The position numbers were made by a program, and so were the translations under genes. Shown here in pieces: positions 36,859 to 44,531 of a DNA stretch of 64,000 nucleotides; positions within the stretch are counted from its first letter, which is position 1, and each line of letters opens with the position of its first letter. This DNA is from Nostoc desertorum CM1-VF14 (GTDB taxonomy: Bacteria; Cyanobacteriota; Cyanobacteriia; Cyanobacteriales; Nostocaceae). The stretch covers positions 124,001 through 188,000 of the forward strand of contig JAHHHR010000003.1 in the NCBI GenBank assembly GCA_019359245.1, in the 5' to 3' direction. Below the pieces are notes generated by a model. The model saw only the letters and a list, made by a program, of their open reading frames with translations. It made no database searches and had not been told where the DNA came from.

Positions 36859-38034
36859 ATGTCAACAGTAACCATTGGTTTTTTTCCTCGCGAACAATTC
36901 TCCTTAGCTGCTGAATCTTTGCAGCGAATTTTCGAGTACACCCAAATCCCGTTCAACCTAATTGTAATAGACTGTAATACTCCTAAAGTGTATTGGCAGC
37001 AAATAGAACAGGTATTAAAGGGACGGCATAATGTCAGAGTCATTCATAAAAATGATTATTTACAAGCTAACCAGTTAAGAAACTTGGTAATTCAAGAAGC
37101 TGAAGATGAGTTTTTGTGCTTCATTGAGAATGACGTCCTAGTTGAAGAAGGTTGGTTGTCTTATCTGATTAATGCCTGTAAAGAACAACCAGCTGATGTG
37201 GCTGTACCTCGCATTATTGAAGGACCTTTGGGAGCTACAAACGTTCACTGGGACCCAAACCAGGGTAACCTGCGTTCAGTCCAAACAGCGGATGGTGTTA
37301 AATGGGAAATCCTTCCAGCCACGACGGAGGACCAACAGCTGAATCGAGGAAACCATCGCCGGACGATCCAGTTAGCCGGAGAGGCTCACTGTCGGCTCTA
37401 CCGCCGCAGCGTTTTTGACTCTGTTGCTCCTTTTGATGAAGAGGTGATTTTTCTAGATCATCTCGATTCTAGTTTGGCTTTGTATCATGCCAAGGTTCCA
37501 GTCGTCTTTGAGCCAAGGTCTGTGGTTCATTTCTGGCATCCTTATCCTCCGCGTCCAGAAGAACTCGGCTACTTCTTCATCAGATGGGATCTGGAAAAAT
37601 CGGCTAAGAGTCTTGATCGCATTCAAACAAAGTGGAACTTGGTTCACTTATACGGAGACTTGAGTTTTGCTGTAGAACGGAATCACATCGGTCATCTTTA
37701 TGAGGTCAGGGAGCAACTCAAATCTCTTATCTCGCCGCAGGAATCTTTCATCCTAGTTGATGAAGACCGCCTGAATGGAAACGAAATTATCACAGGCTTT
37801 CGAACGATTCCTTTAACTGAACATAACGGACAGTATTGGGGAGCGCCAACCAACGACAGTATGGCAATTCGAGAATTTGATCGCCTGCGTCAAACTGGAG
37901 CCAGGGCGATTGTTTTCTTTTGGCACACGTTTTGGTGGCTGGACTATTACGTTGAATTTCACGATTATTTGCGTCAAAATTTTCCTTGCATCTTGCAAAC
38001 CGATCATCTAATTGCATTTGACCTACATTCATGA
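36859..38034 (+). CDS. GT2-type glycosyltransferase with shared C-terminal module (1 of 4)
   Basis: 391 residues. The N-terminal GT-A-like domain has FNLIVIDCNTPKVY and FIENDVLVEEGW (acidic metal motif variant, ENDV instead of DxD). The C-terminal ~95 residues (about 294-390) form the module also found in the next three genes: FILVDEDRL, NGQYWGAP, IREFDRLRQTGARAIVFFW, WWLDYYVEF and LIAFDL. Upstream similarity to the other three GT2 proteins is weak, so the module was joined to different GT2 domains. It overlaps the next gene by four bases. Confidence 0.85.
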   Translation: MSTVTIGFFPREQFSLAAESLQRIFEYTQIPFNLIVIDCNTPKVYWQQIEQVLKGRHNVRVIHKNDYLQANQLRNLVIQEAEDEFLCFIENDVLVEEGWLSYLINACKEQPADVAVPRIIEGPLGATNVHWDPNQGNLRSVQTADGVKWEILPATTEDQQLNRGNHRRTIQLAGEAHCRLYRRSVFDSVAPFDEEVIFLDHLDSSLALYHAKVPVVFEPRSVVHFWHPYPPRPEELGYFFIRWDLEKSAKSLDRIQTKWNLVHLYGDLSFAVERNHIGHLYEVREQLKSLISPQESFILVDEDRLNGNEIITGFRTIPLTEHNGQYWGAPTNDSMAIREFDRLRQTGARAIVFFWHTFWWLDYYVEFHDYLRQNFPCILQTDHLIAFDLHS

Positions 38035-39167
38035 ACAAGCCTCTAGCGAGTATCATCATCACCAACTACAACTATGAGCGCTTTTTGTCAGAGGCGATTG
38101 AAAGTGCTTTGAGTCAAAGCTATCAACCGACAGAAGTGATTGTGGTTGATGATGGTTCAACGGATAATTCACGACAGATTATTGCGAATTATAGAGAACG
38201 AATTATTCTCCTATTGAAGGAGAATGGGGGGCAAGGATCAGCATTCAACGCAGGATTTGAAATTAGTCAGGGTGAGATAATCTGTTTCTTAGATGCAGAC
38301 GATATTTTGCTGCCTAACGCAATTGAAAGAGCTGTTGAACTATTGCACGATCCGAACGTAGTCCAGGTACATTGGCCTTTATCCGCCATTGATGCTTATG
38401 GCAAACCGCTAGGCAAGCTGATTCCTGACCAACCGCTACCAGAAGGCGATTTGCGTGATGCACGTCTTAAGAAGGGTATAGAAGGCTATGTCTTTTCTCC
38501 AACAAGCGGCAATGCCTGGTCACGCCGCTACTTAAAGCAGATTTTACCCCTGTCCGTAGATCACTTTTGCTTCAGTGCAGATTCTTACCTAACTTTTCTA
38601 GCGCCCTTTTTTGGCACTATCAAGCGAATTGTTCAGTATCAAGCTTTATATCGCATTCATGGCCAGAATGGCACCAGCAAATGCACCTATAGCTGGCAAC
38701 TGAATCAATATCAAAAACGAATTACAGCCTTATACGAGCATTTGCATCAGCAAGGGATTCAAAAAGATGACTTTGAACAGTGGGAGAGTTCCGAGTACAG
38801 CTATCTCCAGACCTTGATCAAAGTATCTAAGCAGTTGGAACCGTTCATACCACCAGGAAAAACCTATATTTTAGTTGACATGGCTGAATGGGGTTCTGGT
38901 CAGCTCCTTGAAAATTGTCAATCAATCCCTTTTTTAGAAAAAGATGGGCTTTATTGGGGAGCGCCTAGTGACGATGCCACTGCAATTGAAGAATTTGAAC
39001 GGCTGCGTCGTGAAGGGGCAAGTTTTATCGTGTTTGGATGGCCAGCTTTCTGGTGGTTTGACTACTACATTGAATTCTGTCGCTATTTACATACGATGTT
39101 TCACTGTGTTCTAAACAATGAGCATTTGATTGTCTTTGATTTGCAATCAGATGTTTGCTTAGGTTAG
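38031..39167 (+). CDS. GT2-type glycosyltransferase with shared C-terminal module (2 of 4)
   Basis: 378 residues. A classic GT2 start: ASIIITNYNYERFLSEAIES, VVDDGSTDNS and FLDADDILL as the DxD site. The C-terminal module (about 276-374) reads YILVDMAEWG, LYWGAPSDD, FIVFGWPAFWWFDYY and CVLNNEHLIVFDL. Of the four, this module is closest to the orphan fragment at 40520-40596. Membrane helices are absent, so the enzyme should act at the cytoplasmic face. Confidence 0.88.
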   Translation: MNKPLASIIITNYNYERFLSEAIESALSQSYQPTEVIVVDDGSTDNSRQIIANYRERIILLLKENGGQGSAFNAGFEISQGEIICFLDADDILLPNAIERAVELLHDPNVVQVHWPLSAIDAYGKPLGKLIPDQPLPEGDLRDARLKKGIEGYVFSPTSGNAWSRRYLKQILPLSVDHFCFSADSYLTFLAPFFGTIKRIVQYQALYRIHGQNGTSKCTYSWQLNQYQKRITALYEHLHQQGIQKDDFEQWESSEYSYLQTLIKVSKQLEPFIPPGKTYILVDMAEWGSGQLLENCQSIPFLEKDGLYWGAPSDDATAIEEFERLRREGASFIVFGWPAFWWFDYYIEFCRYLHTMFHCVLNNEHLIVFDLQSDVCLG

Positions 39168-39198
39168 GAACTGATACCAAAACCCAGGTGAAATTATA

Positions 39199-40452
39199 AT
39201 GATATCGAGAACCAAGGTTACAATTGCTATCCCTACCTATAACCGCTCAAACCTCTTGAAGATTAACCTCAAGAGCGTGCTGGCGCAGAATTATCCAGAT
39301 TTCCAGGTGCTTGTATTAGATAATGCGTCAACGGATGATACGGAGTCGGTGGTTCGCTCATTTGCCGATCCACGAGTCACGTACCTCCCCAGCGAGACCA
39401 ACATTGGACCCTTCCGTAATTTTTATCGAGCCATCGAACTGAACCCTAGTGTCTACCTGGTTCTCTTGCATGATGACGACCCGATGCTTCCCGGCTTCAT
39501 TCACGAATCTGTTTTGGCCTTAGAGACTTATCCAAATGCCGCTTTTTCCGTGACTGGAGTTCAAGGAATTGATGAGTATGACAATCCGGTGCCGATGCCA
39601 GTGTCGGTTGATCCCCCTCCGGTAGGGCTGATTTCTGGCTTGGAGTACCTGCACGAAATTGTAGTTGGACGCAATTTGGTGATTCATAACTCAAGTGTGA
39701 CGATACGGTCTTCTGCCCTGAAAACCGTTGGAGGACTGGATGTTCCTCACTCCAAGCACTCAGTCGATCTAAACCTTTACTTACGACTGGCAGCCCAATA
39801 TGACATCGTATTTATTCCAAAGCAGCTTGCTCAAGTCCGCATCCATGCGGGACAAGATAGCCATGTTCGATTTAATATATCTGGCGGAACCGGACCCCTC
39901 GGCACAATGGCAGAAAGAACGGATGCTATTGCTCACTTGCTACAGTCTCCTCGTGCAGCAGATGCCATGTACCGTCGATGGCTCACAGAACGCCTCTTGC
40001 ATATCAATATGCGCCGCAGTGAGATGACAGCTCAACTTCTGCCGAGTCTTAACTTGACTTGGGAGGAACGGCTGCAAATTGCAACTCAGGACATTGCCAC
40101 CTCAATCCCCGCGGGAGAGAGCCTGATCTTAGTTGACGAAAATCAGTGGGGTTCCAAGGTTCTTCCAGAATTTCGTCTTCTCCCGTTTCTAGAATGCAAT
40201 GGGCAATATTGGGGACCACCACCGGATGACAGAACTGCGATCCGCGAACTTGAACGAATGCGTCAAGAGGGGGCAAGCTTTATGGTATTTGCCTGGCCAG
40301 CCTTTTGGTGGCTGGATTACTACTTTGGATTACGGAACTATCTGAGGTCTAAATTTCACTGCGTTTTGGATAATAGTCGACTTATTGTATTTGACTTGCG
40401 ACATGATTCACAAAGTATTGAGAAAAACCAACCACTGGGAAATGAACCATAA
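39199..40452 (+). CDS. GT2-type glycosyltransferase with shared C-terminal module (3 of 4)
   Basis: 417 residues. VTIAIPTYNRSNLLKINLKS, VLDNASTDDTE and LLHDDDPMLPGF (metal site) define a GT2 domain. The module occupies about 304-400: LILVDENQWGSKVLPEF, QYWGPPPDD, MVFAWPAFWWLDYYFGL and CVLDNSRLIVFDL. It is a full-length paralog of the gene at 40643, alike throughout at protein level and in long stretches of DNA. A 190-base gap holding a gene remnant lies between them. Confidence 0.88.
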   Translation: MISRTKVTIAIPTYNRSNLLKINLKSVLAQNYPDFQVLVLDNASTDDTESVVRSFADPRVTYLPSETNIGPFRNFYRAIELNPSVYLVLLHDDDPMLPGFIHESVLALETYPNAAFSVTGVQGIDEYDNPVPMPVSVDPPPVGLISGLEYLHEIVVGRNLVIHNSSVTIRSSALKTVGGLDVPHSKHSVDLNLYLRLAAQYDIVFIPKQLAQVRIHAGQDSHVRFNISGGTGPLGTMAERTDAIAHLLQSPRAADAMYRRWLTERLLHINMRRSEMTAQLLPSLNLTWEERLQIATQDIATSIPAGESLILVDENQWGSKVLPEFRLLPFLECNGQYWGPPPDDRTAIRELERMRQEGASFMVFAWPAFWWLDYYFGLRNYLRSKFHCVLDNSRLIVFDLRHDSQSIEKNQPLGNEP

Positions 40453-40519
40453 AACAGTGTTTTAATTCTTCATATAGAGAAAAACTAAAGCAGTTTTTGT
40501 TTCAATTAATCTAACTTTG

Positions 40520-40596
40520 TTTACCAGCAGACCAAGTTTTGCTGTGTATTAAATAATGAACACTTAGTCATTTTTGATTTGCAGTTGCCAGCTTGA
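40520..40596 (+). pseudogene. Remnant of a fifth GT2 C-terminal module
   Basis: In one frame, KFCCVLNNEHLVIFDLQLPA then stop (from about 40534) copies the last 20 residues of the module in the neighbouring GT2 genes, closest to the 38031 gene (MFHCVLNNEHLIVFDLQ). A weaker match extends to about 40520. It sits between GT2 genes 3 and 4, indicating that another GT2 gene was once here and was lost by deletion. Confidence 0.75.
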
Positions 40597-40642
40597 TGCT
40601 ATTTAAACGTTCTTTTTCAAACAGAGGTGAGCAGAAAAGAGT

Positions 40643-41857
40643 ATGACGCCTGAATCTAAAGTTACGATCGCAATTCCAACCTACAATCGCTCAGAGTTAC
40701 TAAAGTTTAGCCTTAAGAGCGTACTATCACAAGACTATTCAGATTACCAGGTACTTGTATTAGATAATGCTTCTGACGATGATACAGAGGCGGTTGTACG
40801 CTCATTCTCAGATTCGCGAATTATTTATGTACGCAACGAAACTAATATTGGATTATTCCGCAATTTTCAGCGGGCAATTGAAATAAATCATAGCCCCTAT
40901 CTGAGCTTCTTGCCGGACGATGACATACTGCTGCCCAACTTCGTCGGCGAATCTGTTCTAGCATTGGACAAGCATCCCCATGCTGGTCTCTCGGTTGCCC
41001 AAGCTGAATTGATCGACACTAATGGTATTCCAGTACATGTAACAGGGGAAGAACTTTCAGACAGCTTCCTAGAAGGGTTAATCGACGGTCTAGAGTTTAT
41101 CCACAAAATTGTTGATGGGCGGAAATGGATTTTGCGCGCCTCAGCAGTCATGTTTCGCGCTTGTGCACTTGCCGCGGTTGGGGGATACGACACGCCGCAT
41201 TCTAAGTATATGATCGACTTGAATTTATATTTACGGATAGCAGCCCAATTCGACATCTTCTTTATTGCTAAAGAATTGGCCCAAGTCCGGTTTCACGTTG
41301 AACAAGATTCTCAAGCAACTTTCCATTCGCCAGGGGGAACAGGCCCGCTGGCTGTGATGGCAGAACGTACTGATGCGATCGCTTATTTGTTACAGTCGCC
41401 ACGTGCAGAGGATGCATCTTATCGCCAGTGGCTAGCAAAGCGCCTGTTGCATATAAGTATGCGCCGTAGCGAGTTCACGTCTGAGCTGATACCTGAAATT
41501 AATTTGAGTTGGTCAGAACGCCTAGAAATTGCTATGCAGGAAATTGCATCTGTAATTCCATCAGGGAAACGTTTGATTTTGGTCGACGAAAATCAATGGG
41601 GCTGTGAGATGCTGCCGGAATTCGATGCTCTGCCCTTTTTAGAACATGAGGGTCAGTACTGGGGAGCGCCACTGGATGACGAGATCGCCATCCAGGAAAT
41701 TGAACGAATGCGTCAAGCGGGAGCAAGTTTCATGGTCATTGCATGGCCGGCTTTCTGGTGGCTTGATTATTACTCTGGGCTACGAAATTATCTCAGTTCA
41801 AATTTCCGCTGTGTTTTGGAAAACAGCCGCCTCGTCGTGTTCGATCTGTGGCTGTGA
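40643..41857 (+). CDS. GT2-type glycosyltransferase with shared C-terminal module (4 of 4)
   Basis: 404 residues, paralog of the 39199 gene. VTIAIPTYNRSELLKFSLKS, VLDNASDDDTE and FLPDDDILLPNF give the GT2 core; the C-terminal module (about 306-404) has LILVDENQWG, QYWGAPLDDE, MVIAWPAFWWLDYYSGL and CVLENSRLVVFDL. Recent duplication is the likely origin. It ends the GT block, 55 bases before the membrane fusion protein. Confidence 0.88.
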   Translation: MTPESKVTIAIPTYNRSELLKFSLKSVLSQDYSDYQVLVLDNASDDDTEAVVRSFSDSRIIYVRNETNIGLFRNFQRAIEINHSPYLSFLPDDDILLPNFVGESVLALDKHPHAGLSVAQAELIDTNGIPVHVTGEELSDSFLEGLIDGLEFIHKIVDGRKWILRASAVMFRACALAAVGGYDTPHSKYMIDLNLYLRIAAQFDIFFIAKELAQVRFHVEQDSQATFHSPGGTGPLAVMAERTDAIAYLLQSPRAEDASYRQWLAKRLLHISMRRSEFTSELIPEINLSWSERLEIAMQEIASVIPSGKRLILVDENQWGCEMLPEFDALPFLEHEGQYWGAPLDDEIAIQEIERMRQAGASFMVIAWPAFWWLDYYSGLRNYLSSNFRCVLENSRLVVFDLWL

Positions 41858-41912
41858 GATTCTCCAACATTAATATGCGGTGAAAGCCTTGGGCTGCGAT
41901 CGCTTGTAGTGA

Positions 41913-43184
41913 ATGAACTGCAAACTCACTGGATCAAGTCTCATGAACTGGAAATATGAAAAAGGTAAATTTAATATCCCAGGTCGATGGCTAGCCTGGT
42001 CGGGAGTTTTGGCTGTAGCCAGCGCTGGCGGTTGGTTGACTTACTTTTTAGTTCTCAACCAACCTCCTGAACCAGTAGCAGTAAGCTTGCTAACTGTGGA
42101 GCGAGGTAATGTTGAAACCACAATCAATGAGAGCGGTACTGTTGAGTTGCTGGAACAACGAATCTTGAAGTCTCCAAAAGAGGGTGCAGTAGAACGAGTA
42201 ATGGTAAAACCTGGTGACAGGGTAAAACTTGGCCAAGTGCTGCTGACGCTGCGCTACCCTGAGCGAAAAATTGCTCTTACCAATCAACAGTTGCAAATTC
42301 AACAAGAGCAACTCAATCTAGCACGTAGTCGCCAGAAAATTCTTGAATCCCAAGAACGATTAACAGCCGAGGAACGACAACTCCAGAGGCTTGCTCCCCT
42401 GGTGCGAGAGGGAGCGATTGCACAACAACAAGCCCAAGCGCAGGAAGACGCAGTGCGCGTTGCTCGGGCTAGCCTGCGAGATACTCAAGCAGAGGCACGG
42501 ACAACCGCTCTCAAAATTCAGACTTTGCAATTGGAGCGCCAACTTATTCAGCAGCAACTCCAAGATAATATCGTGACTTCACCATTGAATGGCGAAGTCT
42601 TGGGTGTCAATGTCGAGGACGGTGATGGGGTCGAGCTGCGTACCAATCTGCTCACCCTGGGCGATCCAGGAAAAGTCCTAGTGAAACTCCAGCTTTCTAC
42701 CCTCAACGCTGCTCAAGTACGGGTCAACCAACTTGCCCGCATTAATGCGATCGGGCCTAATGCAAAGACATTCACTGGACGCGTGCAAAGCTTGTATCCT
42801 CAAGCACTCAGCGCTGAAGCCCAAACACAAGATGGTAGTAGTCCAAAACAATCAGATCAACCAACAGTACCTGCAACCATTCGGCTTGATACAACTACTC
42901 GCACACTGATCCCTGGTAGCAGGGTAAATGTCGAGGTTGTGTTGCAGCAACGGCAGAACGTAGTAGTTTTAAACACAGAGGCTATTGTGCGATCGCAAGC
43001 GCGTCCCTTTGTATGGGTTCGAGATAGCCAAAATCAAGCCCAAAAACGCACCATTGATCTGGGATTGGAGGGGTTAATGGCTGTAGAAGTAACTTCTGGT
43101 TTACAACCTGGGGAAAAGGTTATACTGCCGCCCGTTGAGTCGGAACTCAAGCCAGGGCTGCCAGTTAAGGTAAGTGAGAAATGA
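41913..43184 (+). CDS. Membrane fusion protein of a MacAB/DevBC-type exporter
   Basis: 423 residues. A single N-terminal transmembrane helix (about 28-48), VERGNVETTINESGTVE, a lipoyl half with VMVKPGDRVKLGQVLL, a Gln/Arg-rich coiled coil (about 125-215), then TSPLNGEVLGVNVEDGDGV and beta-barrel domains to LQPGEKVILPP. This is the adaptor partner of FtsX/MacB-like permeases, and the next gene is one. An ATG ten codons downstream (41943) is another possible start. Export substrate is unknown. Confidence 0.9.
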   Translation: MNCKLTGSSLMNWKYEKGKFNIPGRWLAWSGVLAVASAGGWLTYFLVLNQPPEPVAVSLLTVERGNVETTINESGTVELLEQRILKSPKEGAVERVMVKPGDRVKLGQVLLTLRYPERKIALTNQQLQIQQEQLNLARSRQKILESQERLTAEERQLQRLAPLVREGAIAQQQAQAQEDAVRVARASLRDTQAEARTTALKIQTLQLERQLIQQQLQDNIVTSPLNGEVLGVNVEDGDGVELRTNLLTLGDPGKVLVKLQLSTLNAAQVRVNQLARINAIGPNAKTFTGRVQSLYPQALSAEAQTQDGSSPKQSDQPTVPATIRLDTTTRTLIPGSRVNVEVVLQQRQNVVVLNTEAIVRSQARPFVWVRDSQNQAQKRTIDLGLEGLMAVEVTSGLQPGEKVILPPVESELKPGLPVKVSEK

Positions 43185-43247
43185 GGCAGGGGGCAGGGGG
43201 TGTAGAGCCGTTTTTCTTTCTCTTGAACTGCCGTCTGCCTCCTGCCT
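43184..43247. repeat. GGCAGGGGGCAG-type inverted repeat
   Basis: AGGCAGGGGGCAG and CTGCCTCCTGCCT are 13-base arms around a T-rich centre. It fills the adaptor-permease spacer and makes the reading frame appear to extend upstream of the true permease start. Confidence 0.65.
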
Positions 43248-43342
43248 TGATTGATAAATTAATATTTCGACTTTACTCTCCCAGTCCGGCAGCTTATCTT
43301 CGTGGCATTCACCCCACACCCTTACTAAAACGACTATTATTT

Positions 43343-44524
43343 ATGGCACTCTCAGCTTTTGATTTATTAAATATTACCTTTAACTCCTTAGGTAGGAACC
43401 CCTTGCGTTCAGTTCTGACTACTCTAGGGGTGTTTATGGGTGTGGCTGCTGTCAGCGCTACGCTTCAGGTTGGTACTATTAGCCGGGCTATGATCGCTCA
43501 ACAATTAGCAAAACGAGGCGCACCTCAAGTTTCAGTTTATCCAAACTGGGATGCTGGTGGTCAAACCATCCAACTCAAGTTGGAAGACATGGAATTCTTA
43601 CGACAACGAATGGTGGGCTTGCAGGCTATCAGTTCTTTTAATTGGGCTGGTTCTACACCAACTGTATTTCGGGACAAGGAGTTTAATCCACCCATGTCAC
43701 CTGTTTCTCAAGATTTTTTGCTGACTTCAGGAAAATCATTGGTGTCGGGACGGTTTTTCACATCTGAAGATTTTGCCAACTACCGTCCGGTGATAGTAAT
43801 CGATCAATTGCTGGCAGAACAACTTTTCCAAAAGCAGGAACCTGTGGGGCAGCTAATTTATGTTGGGTATAGACCTTATGTAGTCGTAGGGGTGGTAGCA
43901 ACTAGTCTAGATGAAAATGCACCTCCTGCGGGTCAACTGTATGTGCCGATGTCTATTTACAATGCTTTGACCGGTAGCCGCGACATTGGCAGCATCCAAA
44001 TGCGCCCCTACTCACTTGAAGATGTGGAAGAGTTAAGCAACCAAGCAGAGGAGTTGCTGCTACAGCGATTCCCAGGTCTAAAATTTAAACTTTGGAATAA
44101 TGTATCAGATATCATCCAGCAGCAGAAAACTCTAGAGATGGCTTCCCAAGGTCTAACAGTCGTAGGAGCGATCACACTATTAGTTGGGGGTGTCGGAATT
44201 GCAAATATTATGATTGCCTCTGTAACGGAACGAACTGCCGAAATAGGTTTAAGACGAGCAGTAGGAGCAACCCAACAGGAAATCATGCTGCAATTTATTC
44301 TGGAGGCTATGCTTTTAAGTTTAATAGGTGGAACAGCAGGTCTGGGAATAGTACATGGGTTAACGGTTGTAGTTACTGATACCTTTAACTTGCCCTACGA
44401 GTTTAATGGTAGGATTGCAGTGGTGGCACTGGGATCTGCACTCCTAGTGGGCGTGGGAGCTAGTTTGCCTCCCGCCGTGCGGGCTAGCCAGATCGATCCA
44501 GTTAAAGCCCTACGCTCACAATAA
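43343..44524 (+). CDS. MacB/FtsX-type ABC permease without ATPase domain
   Basis: 393 residues from ATG 43343. The in-frame upstream extension to 43181 is built from an intergenic repeat and is rejected. The first transmembrane helix is at NPLRSVLTTLGVFMGVAAV, a large periplasmic domain follows, and three helices lie at the end, including VGGVGIANIMIASVTERTAE and LRRAVGATQQEIMLQF, the FtsX signature. DevC-like size and no Walker motifs mean that a separate ATPase (DevA/MacB-ATPase-like) is needed. None is encoded next to it in this window. It probably works with the adjacent adaptor. Confidence 0.9.
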   Translation: MALSAFDLLNITFNSLGRNPLRSVLTTLGVFMGVAAVSATLQVGTISRAMIAQQLAKRGAPQVSVYPNWDAGGQTIQLKLEDMEFLRQRMVGLQAISSFNWAGSTPTVFRDKEFNPPMSPVSQDFLLTSGKSLVSGRFFTSEDFANYRPVIVIDQLLAEQLFQKQEPVGQLIYVGYRPYVVVGVVATSLDENAPPAGQLYVPMSIYNALTGSRDIGSIQMRPYSLEDVEELSNQAEELLLQRFPGLKFKLWNNVSDIIQQQKTLEMASQGLTVVGAITLLVGGVGIANIMIASVTERTAEIGLRRAVGATQQEIMLQFILEAMLLSLIGGTAGLGIVHGLTVVVTDTFNLPYEFNGRIAVVALGSALLVGVGASLPPAVRASQIDPVKALRSQ

Positions 44525-44531
44525 TCACTGT

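Noticed and set aside
40897..41256. 119-codon minus-strand frame inside GT2 gene 4
   Set aside because: Lies wholly antisense to a well-supported glycosyltransferase gene.
43181..43342. N-terminal extension of the permease
   Set aside because: Encoded by an intergenic inverted repeat; permease homology begins at the ATG at 43343.
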